A program made the translations under genes and the position numbers. Source: JANQRV01 sp964533785 (GTDB lineage Bacteria; Bacteroidota; Bacteroidia; Chitinophagales; Saprospiraceae). From it: DNA of 27,026 nucleotides. Every line of letters begins with the position of its first letter. Positions within the stretch are counted from its first letter, which is position 1. The stretch covers positions 1 to 27,026 of the forward strand of contig CAZHNG010000046.1 of NCBI GenBank assembly GCA_964533785.1, written 5' to 3'. A model generated the notes under the pieces. That model saw only the letters and a list, made by a program, of their open reading frames with translations, did no database searches and was not told the origin of the DNA. Positions 8,904-14,961 of the stretch are shown in pieces.

Positions 8904-9116
8904 CTAGTAAATGTTGCAATTTTGGATATGACACACTCCATTTGATTGGTCAGGTACTGGACATACACAGTGATAAAAACCATGACGATCTTGCCAGCAA
9001 AAGGCCGGATAGTTACAATTATCGCTACTTGTAGCGTTAGATTGCATCATTGGTTGTGCCGAAAATAGGATTGCCAAAAATAATCCTGCAAAAAATTTCA
9101 TTTTTTTCTTTTTCAT
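8904..9116 (-). CDS. Six-cysteine exported peptide (70 aa)
   Basis: A 70-residue precursor. Lys-rich MKKKKMK and a hydrophobic stretch to about residue 28 form a Sec signal peptide, probably cleaved after SNA. The mature part of about 42 residues has exactly six cysteines with spacing C-x5-C-x9-C-x1-C-x9-C-x4-C, enough for three disulfides. There is no lipobox. It starts 6 nt after the stop of the thioredoxin-like gene, so it is in the same transcript. It is similar in design, but not in sequence, to the peptides at 10852 and 14323. It resembles NVEALA-type peptides of Bacteroidota in size, export and neighbours, but the NVEALA motif itself is missing. It could be a signal, toxin or bacteriocin-like peptide. 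The function is not known. Confidence 0.75.
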   Translation of the reverse strand: MKKKKMKFFAGLFLAILFSAQPMMQSNATSSDNCNYPAFCWQDRHGFYHCVCPVPDQSNGVCHIQNCNIY

Positions 9117-9122
9117 AAGAAT

Positions 9123-9604
9123 TCATTTTTTTGATTTAAAATTATTCTGTAAAAGGACTACACTTTCAATAGAATCATTTTGAATAGTGATTTTATACGC
9201 TCCATAGCCGGTCCTACCGATTTGATCAATTAGTTTAGATATTGAGTTCGAATATATCGGCCTAATATGGGCATTGGATTCTATGCCGTCAGGAATTAGA
9301 CTATTCAGGGATATTCTTTTGTTATCTATCTGAAGAATTAATTTAGGGTTATAGCCTTTTGTTTCCTTATGCCTATCGTAGAAATTCCAAAAACTTTCTA
9401 TACAATTAAGACAGGATGAACTTTCTAAATAGTAGATAGTATCCTTTTTAATAATCCAAAAGGTTTTTCCTGGTAATAATGCAATCGAATCTGGTTTAAC
9501 AATTCTTTGTATAACCATTCCTCATTGCTTTCATTAACCTGACTACAAGTGAATTGATAAAGTGCCAGAAAAAGCAAGGCTAAATATTTAATGAATTTTC
9601 TCAT
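9123..9604 (-). pseudogene. Thioredoxin-like lipoprotein with an internal frameshift
   Basis: The ATG at 9604 overlaps the end of the upstream lipoprotein gene by 17 nt. It begins a good lipoprotein signal (MRKFIKYLALLFLALYQFTC), but this frame stops at 9425. A second frame, open from 9524, carries the body: KTFWIIKKDTIYYLESSSCLNC, a beta strand followed by a CxxC motif (CLNC) as in thioredoxin-like reductants, and runs to the stop at 9123. Moving from the first frame to the second needs a -1 shift in the shared stretch 9425-9524, most likely around 9490-9520. This could be a real 1-bp deletion, a sequencing error, or a programmed shift: G-TTA-AAC at 9494-9500 resembles a -1 slippery site. 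If the frame beginning at 9518 were used alone, the product would be a 131-residue protein with no export signal, which makes little sense for its setting. Confidence 0.65.
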
Positions 9605-10787
9605 TCAGAAACAGATTAGTTTGGCGATTCACAAGAATACCTTTATATATAAAATTGTCTTCTTTATAGTTTTTGTCTCCTAATAAGAAAACAATAGAGT
9701 CATTTTCGACGATTAGATTATGTCCATCAACAAAGGGAGGGAGTTGAGTTATCCACTCAACATGACTTTTTAAGTCTAAAACATGTAATACCCTTTTCCG
9801 GTCCCCCCATTCTCTTACTTCTTCTCGAGTCTTAGGCGCTCTTTCCGGAGGTACAGGTTTGGGATAAATGAGGTATGCTTTATTATTTAATACATTAAAT
9901 GATTCAATAAATAAATTAGAGAAGTTCTGCTTGTAGTTATCCGCTCTTTCACGAGGCATTCCATGTTGAGTAAAAAAGTTATAAGTTTTGTAATACGGAG
10001 TAAAAATAGTCCTGGAAATTGACTTAAAACTTTTATCTGAATAATAAATATTGTTATCAGAAAGAAACTTTAGGTATATTTTATTATTATCATAGTCAAT
10101 TCTCGGAACTACAAAAGGGGAATATTCAATATTTTTCTCTACAGCTTCAGCGAAAAATTTATTTTGCTCAAGAGGAAAATGGGCAGAATGAAAATAAAGA
10201 CTGTCTCTAACTATTATCAATTTACTATAACACTTTTCTTTTTCCCATCCAAGGGCGTTTGTAGGTAACACCTGTACTCCTAAACCTACTACTGTGGTAT
10301 CTTTTTTTGAATCTAACAAATCGATATTCGAGCAAATAAAGGGGGCCATACTTGTTCCTTCAGGGAAAATTCTGGCATGATGTTTTGAAAAAACCAAATT
10401 GTGAAATCGATCAAAAAGATAAATCTTACCCCTTCCAATAATTTCGGCGACTATGACCTTATCACCGGGTAAATATTTCGCAATAAATAGTCCCAGATTA
10501 ATTTGTCCAAAATCTCTGCCAACAGTAGCAACTTCAGTTAATTTATTAGTTGAAAGATCTAATTCATGGACTCCTGCGTATTTTCCATATAATAAAATCT
10601 TATTCTTTTGGGCATTAATATCGAAATATTCGAAAACAAGGGAATCATTAAACAAAGGGATACTATCACTTATTTTAATTTCAAATGATCTTTTTTCTTT
10701 ATGGTTTGTGGTGTTGATACCCTCTGTGCAACCATAAATCATTACCCCCAAAGTTTGTAAAATAATGATATAACAAAAATAACGCAT
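9588..10787 (-). CDS. Lipoprotein, predicted 6-bladed beta-propeller
   Basis: A 399-residue exported lipoprotein whose signal MRYFCYIIILQTLGVMIYGC ends in a good lipobox (IYGC, Cys20). The body shows propeller-like beta repeats: NKILLYGKYAGVHELDLSTN, IGRGKIYLFDRFHNLVF, KIYLKFLSDNNIYY and a last VHVLDLKSHVEWI-type blade. No enzymatic motif is seen. It follows the 65-residue six-cysteine peptide after a 64-nt gap holding a hairpin. Its last codons overlap the start of the thioredoxin-like gene, which indicates translational coupling. The order peptide, propeller, thioredoxin-like lipoprotein recurs in the cassette at 11485-14544, so these three functions probably work together outside the cytoplasm. 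Confidence 0.8.
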   Translation of the reverse strand: MRYFCYIIILQTLGVMIYGCTEGINTTNHKEKRSFEIKISDSIPLFNDSLVFEYFDINAQKNKILLYGKYAGVHELDLSTNKLTEVATVGRDFGQINLGLFIAKYLPGDKVIVAEIIGRGKIYLFDRFHNLVFSKHHARIFPEGTSMAPFICSNIDLLDSKKDTTVVGLGVQVLPTNALGWEKEKCYSKLIIVRDSLYFHSAHFPLEQNKFFAEAVEKNIEYSPFVVPRIDYDNNKIYLKFLSDNNIYYSDKSFKSISRTIFTPYYKTYNFFTQHGMPRERADNYKQNFSNLFIESFNVLNNKAYLIYPKPVPPERAPKTREEVREWGDRKRVLHVLDLKSHVEWITQLPPFVDGHNLIVENDSIVFLLGDKNYKEDNFIYKGILVNRQTNLFLNEKIH

Positions 10788-10808
10788 GTTATAGAGATAA
10801 ACGATTAA

Positions 10809-10839
10809 AAGGAATCAAACAATAAATATTTGATTCCTT
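10809..10839 (-). terminator. Hairpin (attenuator or weak terminator) after peptide gene
   Basis: The perfect 11-bp inverted repeat AAGGAATCAAA / TTTGATTCCTT has a 9-nt loop and is followed on the minus strand by TTTT. It sits between the stop of the 65-residue peptide gene (10852) and the propeller gene (10787). It is AU-rich, so it is likely a partial terminator or an mRNA-stabilising 3' end that makes more peptide than lipoprotein. Confidence 0.6.
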
Positions 10840-10851
10840 AAAATATTTTGT

Positions 10852-11049
10852 CTAGAAAGAATTGCAATTTGGATCTGGATAACAGCAATCACTACCAGTA
10901 TGATCACATAGCGTCAAATCTCCGTAATCATATTCATTTGCAGATATATAACACGCTGGACATCCACGAGCGTTTAAATTAGCAGATATGAATACGCTAA
11001 AAACAACTATCGCAAAAAACATCAAAATATTATTTGTGAATTTTTTCAT
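10852..11049 (-). CDS. Six-cysteine exported peptide (65 aa)
   Basis: A 65-residue precursor. MKKFTNN and the hydrophobic run to about residue 27 form a Sec signal peptide with likely cleavage after ANLNA. The mature peptide of about 38 residues has exactly six cysteines (C-x2-C-x14-C-x6-CC-x5-C) and is acidic and Tyr/Asp rich. It is the first gene after promoter repeat copy 2, whose homology reaches up to the start codon (TTTTTTCATAATT on the plus strand, shared with copy 1). A hairpin follows the stop codon. The arrangement suggests the peptide is the main product of this transcript. No sequence match to a named family is recognised. Confidence 0.75.
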   Translation of the reverse strand: MKKFTNNILMFFAIVVFSVFISANLNARGCPACYISANEYDYGDLTLCDHTGSDCCYPDPNCNSF

Positions 11050-11071
11050 AATTCAAGTTTTAATTGCAACA

Positions 11072-11454
11072 CCTACTCTCTCCCAGGTTTTCGGCAATCC
11101 CTGAAACAACTGGCCAGATGTTCTCCACAAATTTAAGGAGTATTTCCTTGCCAAACTGTTTCAAAGTGTTTCAAAGTGTTTCAGCTATCAGTAAAATCTA
11201 TTAGTTATTCCGAATGAATCGGTAACATCATGTATTTTAGACATTATCCGATCAAAATAAATTTACTTATTTTGGATTCAAATTAAAAACCGATCATGTT
11301 ATCCTTTCTGGTACACCGGCCGATTGCCGTTCTGATGAGTTGTTTCGGTGCTGTGATGTTGGGTATCCTCGTGGCGGGTACCTTACCGGTGTCGTTACTG
11401 CCGGATACCCCCATCCCAGCCTTTAGCGTAGAGATCGGTTACCCCAATGTCAGG
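11072..11454. repeat. Divergent promoter/RND 5' repeat, copy 2
   Basis: 383 bp matching copy 3 (14569-14961). Positions 11167-11390 are identical to 14674-14897 over 224 bp. The left part differs by five substitutions and lacks one 10-bp box. The last 64 bp (11391-11454) differ at 10 positions. It ends inside the RND frame. Confidence 0.9.
11128..11183 (-). promoter_or_regulatory. Promoter and TGTTTCA operator array, copy 2
   Basis: On the minus strand, TAAATTTG (11128-11135) is a perfect TAnnTTTG -7 element with TTTG 16 nt upstream. TGTTTCA boxes start at 11157, 11167 and 11177, exactly one helical turn apart, directly upstream of the promoter. An inverted TGAAACA lies in the leader at 11102-11108. 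It drives the 65-residue peptide operon. Confidence 0.65.
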
Positions 11455-11478
11455 CTATACCATTTTAAGGAAAGTTAA
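11296..11478 (+). pseudogene. Truncated RND permease 5' stub (copy 2)
   Basis: The 60-codon frame shares its first ~51 residues with RND permease 2 (identical through TLPVSLLPD, then P-for-I and other changes: IPAFSVEIGYPNV instead of IPAISVQISYPDV). It then runs into unrelated sequence and a stop. The product would be one membrane helix plus a short periplasmic tail, with no transport function. It is a remnant produced by recombination in the RND gene and sits only a few bases from the end of the TlpA-like gene that reads toward it. Confidence 0.88.
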
Positions 11479-11484
11479 CTAATG

Positions 11485-12867
11485 TTACTCACTATTCCCT
11501 ATCCTCTCAATCATCGTATAATTTTCAATATACTCGAACCAATCCGCGGCGTAAGGGATCGACAGCAAATTTCCTTGCGGAGTGATCAAATATTTGCTCG
11601 GAAAAGCATTGACCCGGTAGCTCTTGGCAATGTTTTTATCTTCCATCGCAACGCTGAACCCATAATTCTGTTTTTTCATAAACCGTCGCACCTTTCCCGG
11701 CGTATCTTTGCAGGCAATGGTCAATATCCTAAGTTCCTTGTTTTTGGTACTCTTGATCCAAGTATCCAAACTGTTGAGGGCGGGAAACTCTTCAATACAA
11801 GGCACACACCAAGTGCCCCAAAAATCAAGTAATAGCCACTGCCCGCGGTAGTTTTCAGCGTTAAGGGATTGCCCCTCCAGTGTAGTTAGTGAAAAGGATG
11901 GGGCGGCAGGTTCGGCATTCGTCTCGATGGTTTGATACCAATAGGTTTTAAAGTCAATATTTATATCCAAAGTATCAAAATAACTGCGCAAACGCTGTAG
12001 ATTATCACGGGAAGGTCTGGCCACGGCTAATTTAGCAAGGATATCCAAATACTCCGTAGGTTTGGTATGAAGACTGAGTTGACGCAATACGATTGATTCG
12101 GCTGATTCACCGGATTCAAATAGTTGCCTGTCCGTTTTCACCACATAGTCGAATTTCTGATCATTAGAAGAAGGAAAATAACGGATAGCTTCCTGCAAAG
12201 CAGCGATTTTTGCGGCCTGAATATTCGTAGTTTCCGCTTTGAGTAAATAGGCTTGAACGAGCAAGTACCTTACGTAAGCTTTCTCATAAGATTTTTCAAA
12301 GCTACCGTCTATATCTTTTTCAAGGTGTGCGTAAGATTCTAAATTAGTAATGACTTGTTCGAGCAAACCTTCGTTTCCTGCCGGGGGATCCAAGCTGGTC
12401 TTTTTCAAACAAAGTAATGCATACCGCTCTGCTTTATCTTTATAATTAAGCCCTTTTCGTAAAAGTTTGATATAGCTATCCCTTACAGCGTCGAATGGTA
12501 AAAGTCCTGCGTCAAACATGAGCCAATACCACAAAGGAGCGTATACACTTTTTAAATTGGGATTTTGAAAAGTTAAGGCTTGCAAAAAAACAGGATCTGT
12601 TTTCACAAAAGCGCTAACCATCTCGGATGTATGCAATTTAAAAACAAAATTTTTTTCGAAATCATCAACCAAGACTTTCGAAGTTTGCTCAAAGGCAACT
12701 GGGTCTGATCCTATTTGTTGTTTCCATTCCTGGAACAATTCTTCAAAATCGGCCGATGAAGTAGCAGGATCCCCTTGGCACCCGGATATAAAAAAGCAAC
12801 CCAAAACAAAAAAATGAATAAGGAGGAGCTGCACTAATCGCTTATTTTCTAAATAGAATAAACACAT
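11485..12867 (-). CDS. TlpA-like thiol-disulfide lipoprotein
   Basis: A 460-residue lipoprotein. Its signal ends in FFISGCQGD (lipobox ISGC near residue 30). Residues 40-310 are mainly helical with no known motif, possibly a docking or tetratricopeptide-like domain. The C-terminal third is a TlpA/AhpC-TSA fold: LLLDFWGTWCVPC with the redox pair CVPC at residues 354-357, the IACKDT strand, and the cis-proline segment NAFPSKYLI (Pro near 423). It would reduce or isomerise disulfides of exported proteins on the periplasmic side of a membrane. It starts 1 nt after the stop of the propeller gene, so the two are translated together. Six-cysteine peptides encoded in the same island are obvious candidate clients, though this is inferred. 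Confidence 0.92.
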   Translation of the reverse strand: MCLFYLENKRLVQLLLIHFFVLGCFFISGCQGDPATSSADFEELFQEWKQQIGSDPVAFEQTSKVLVDDFEKNFVFKLHTSEMVSAFVKTDPVFLQALTFQNPNLKSVYAPLWYWLMFDAGLLPFDAVRDSYIKLLRKGLNYKDKAERYALLCLKKTSLDPPAGNEGLLEQVITNLESYAHLEKDIDGSFEKSYEKAYVRYLLVQAYLLKAETTNIQAAKIAALQEAIRYFPSSNDQKFDYVVKTDRQLFESGESAESIVLRQLSLHTKPTEYLDILAKLAVARPSRDNLQRLRSYFDTLDINIDFKTYWYQTIETNAEPAAPSFSLTTLEGQSLNAENYRGQWLLLDFWGTWCVPCIEEFPALNSLDTWIKSTKNKELRILTIACKDTPGKVRRFMKKQNYGFSVAMEDKNIAKSYRVNAFPSKYLITPQGNLLSIPYAADWFEYIENYTMIERIGNSE

Positions 12868-12868
12868 T

Positions 12869-13906
12869 CTAATTTCCTTTTAAAACCTCATACATATATA
12901 AAGTAAACAAATGCCCCTGATCCATGAGCTCATTCTGACGATAAGAGATCAATTGATCATTGGAAGAACCGATAATAAATGGGAAATACGCTTCATTGGT
13001 GAGGTCATTTTCTACATTCAAGGGATTGATCAATATCCCTTTTTTAGTTTGTTTGTTTCTCAATGCAACAAAGTCCTGTTTGCCTTTGCGTACCACGAAA
13101 TATTGGTGATTGGCTAAATCAATAAATATCTCCTTGAACAAAAATTTGTCAGCATATTTTAAAGCCAGTCGTTCTAAGTCACCTGTTTGGTCTATAGCTT
13201 CCTGGCTTATGGGGTTTACTCCATTTACCATTCGATATGCTATGACGAACTCCTTACCATTGTATTTATAAATAGTATTGTGGTAATTCATAAAACCAAA
13301 AACACCCTGAGCACTGATTTGAAGTCCATTATGCGGATTTGTCGCATGCGAAGCATTATTATTTACAAATCTTCCAAGAACTTCAAGGTTGTCATTGGTC
13401 ACTGTTAAGGTACCTGCTTTATCCGTACAAAAAAAGAAGTAATGATTATCTTTTCTGTTGAAACGGATCGCTGGGAAATCTATATTCTTACTCGTAAGGT
13501 ATGTTCCGTCCGAATCATACTGATGTAACTTATTCACATCTAATATTTCGAATCCCTTCTGAGTGATGATCACATCATAAGGCGTATTAAAACCTCCCGG
13601 CCCTTCTCCAAAATAGCCTACTTTCTTGATAAAGTTTCCACTCTTATCATAATGGTAGACGCCTTTGTTTTGAAAAAACCGATGTAAAATAACTATCCCC
13701 CCATCAAAAATAATAGCTTTATCAATCGTCTCAAAAACCACCGTAGTATCTATTTCAACGGAGTCAACTAAAGAAAATAATTCCGAAACCTTACCTGAAA
13801 AATCAGAAAATTCATCCAACCTAATAAACTGGTTTTCATTTTCTGTATCTTTTACACAATTGGTACAAAAGAAAAGCATCGCAAGCAATGCAAAGTTCCT
13901 ACTCAT
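12869..13906 (-). CDS. Lipoprotein, 6-bladed beta-propeller
   Basis: The frame is open from 13990, but the start at 13906 is preferred because MSRNFALLAMLFFCTNC is a compact lipoprotein signal with Cys near residue 17. The upstream extension is polar and would bury it. The mature part of about 330 residues has the blade pattern of the Bacteroidota 6-bladed propeller lipoproteins: GGIVILHRFFQNKGVYHYDKSG is followed by NFIKKVG, the turn GEGPGGF, then DVIITQKGFEILDVN and KLHQYDSDG. It belongs to a leftward operon with the TlpA-like gene. A 416-bp stretch with GC-rich hairpins separates it from the six-cysteine peptide upstream. The function is unknown, perhaps binding or presenting the peptide. 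Confidence 0.85.
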   Translation of the reverse strand: MSRNFALLAMLFFCTNCVKDTENENQFIRLDEFSDFSGKVSELFSLVDSVEIDTTVVFETIDKAIIFDGGIVILHRFFQNKGVYHYDKSGNFIKKVGYFGEGPGGFNTPYDVIITQKGFEILDVNKLHQYDSDGTYLTSKNIDFPAIRFNRKDNHYFFFCTDKAGTLTVTNDNLEVLGRFVNNNASHATNPHNGLQISAQGVFGFMNYHNTIYKYNGKEFVIAYRMVNGVNPISQEAIDQTGDLERLALKYADKFLFKEIFIDLANHQYFVVRKGKQDFVALRNKQTKKGILINPLNVENDLTNEAYFPFIIGSSNDQLISYRQNELMDQGHLFTLYMYEVLKGN

Positions 13907-14045
13907 ATATAAAAATTTAAAAGAATAAGCACTATTATCTCCAAAAGAATGAATTGTATTTTTACGGTGCTTGTTCTTATTTAAAAACATAGAATACGCA
14001 ACATAAGTAGTCGAGCAACACTAAATATTTTTTTTTGATGGGTCT

Positions 14046-14170
14046 TCTTGCCTGCCCGGCTGTGCCTCACGGGCAAGCAGGTTTCCGCTGCTCTGCGTTA
14101 CAAAAAGCTTACAGAACCCCGGCTATGCTTACTTTTTACTGGGATGTGGGGCCCTTTTATCCCACTTCCT
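14046..14170. repeat. GC-rich hairpin block
   Basis: Within the gene-free stretch 13907-14322, two palindromic units stand out from AT-rich surroundings. TTGCCTGCCCG and CGGGCAAGCAGG pair over about 12 bp (one mismatch), and GGGAT/ATCCC encloses GGGGCCC. No open frame is seen. It looks like a dispersed extragenic repeat that entered between the peptide gene and the propeller gene. The rest of the stretch shows nothing recognisable. Confidence 0.45.
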
Positions 14171-14322
14171 CGTTGATCAGCGAAAAAATAGCCTCAATCT
14201 AAAACACAAATTAATATTGCTCTACTACTTAATTTCAATTCGATTAAGCAGGTGGCCACATTTAACCAAAATGAAAACTTCAAAATGCTGGCAACTTTAT
14301 CACCCCGTTCGAATGATTAAAA

Positions 14323-14544
14323 TTATTCATCGTTGCCACCGCATTTTGTTGATTGACCACAAGTACAATCGACCCCATTGCCATTTACATGACAAATTTG
14401 GCGATTTCCAGTACCCCATCCTGGACAATCAAGCACTTCAACTTTACAACTTTCTCCCTGTCCTACACGGGCAGTTGCTTCAGTTGTAATTCCAAACGCA
14501 AAAAATAGCATAAAACAACAGCTTATGATAATGGCATTTTTCAT
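14323..14544 (-). CDS. Six-cysteine exported peptide (73 aa)
   Basis: A 73-residue precursor with a Sec signal peptide (MKNAIIISCCFMLFFAF, probable cleavage after ATA near residue 25). The mature part of about 48 residues is Gly-rich and has exactly six cysteines with spacing C-x6-C-x10-C-x8-C-x1-C-x5-C. The CxC pair also occurs in the 70-residue peptide. It is the first gene behind promoter repeat copy 3, divergent from the intact RND permease 2, so it is the peptide of the youngest cassette. The promoter in front of it carries four operator boxes, not three. No named family is assigned, and it lacks the NVEALA motif. A role as secreted signal or antagonistic peptide is possible but unproven. 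Confidence 0.75.
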   Translation of the reverse strand: MKNAIIISCCFMLFFAFGITTEATARVGQGESCKVEVLDCPGWGTGNRQICHVNGNGVDCTCGQSTKCGGNDE

Positions 14545-14568
14545 AATTATTATGGATTAAATTCTACG

Positions 14569-14961
14569 CCTACTCTCTCCCAGGTTTTCGGCAATCCCTG
14601 AAACAACTGGCCAAATGTTCACTACAAATTTAAGGCGTATTTCATTGCCAAACTGTTTCATCTTGTTTCATTTTGTTTCAAAGTGTTTCAGCTATCAGTA
14701 AAATCTATTAGTTATTCCGAATGAATCGGTAACATCATGTATTTTAGACATTATCCGATCAAAATAAATTTACTTATTTTGGATTCAAATTAAAAACCGA
14801 TCATGTTATCCTTTCTGGTACACCGGCCGATTGCCGTTCTGATGAGTTGTTTCGGTGCTGTGATGTTGGGTATCCTCGTGGCGGGTACCTTACCGGTATC
14901 GTTACTGCCGGATATCCCCATCCCAGCCATTAGCGTGCAGATCAGTTATCCCGATGTTGGG
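14569..14961. repeat. Divergent promoter/RND 5' repeat, copy 3 (intact)
   Basis: 393 bp between the peptide gene (-) and RND permease 2 (+), running into the first 53 codons of the permease. It is the only copy that continues into a full RND gene. It is ten bases longer than copy 2 because of one extra operator box. Confidence 0.9.
14625..14690 (-). promoter_or_regulatory. Promoter and four-box TGTTTCA operator array, copy 3
   Basis: The minus-strand -7 element TAAATTTG (14625-14632) has TTTG (14649-14652) 16 nt upstream. TGTTTCA starts at 14654, 14664, 14674 and 14684, a strict 10-bp period that puts all boxes on one DNA face, upstream of the promoter as expected for an activator. The two middle boxes have spacers (TCT, TTT) unlike AAG elsewhere. 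Inverted TGAAACA is at 14599-14605. Confidence 0.65.

Noticed and set aside
11157..11183. TGTTTCAAAG repeats as a CRISPR array or replication iterons
   Set aside because: Units are 10 bp without variable spacers, there are only three or four of them, and they sit directly upstream of a promoter, so operator boxes are the simpler reading.
11482..11832. Plus-strand frame of 116 codons opposite the TlpA-like gene
   Set aside because: The opposite strand encodes a clear thioredoxin fold with CVPC; this frame is its shadow.
8904..14544. Assignment of the three small peptides to the NVEALA family
   Set aside because: Size, export signal and neighbours fit, but the defining NVEALA motif is absent in all three, so only a resemblance is noted.
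14761..14802. Plus-strand promoter for RND permease 2 (TTATTTTG)
   Set aside because: It has one mismatch in the key A of the -7 element and no -33 element at proper spacing; too weak to annotate.
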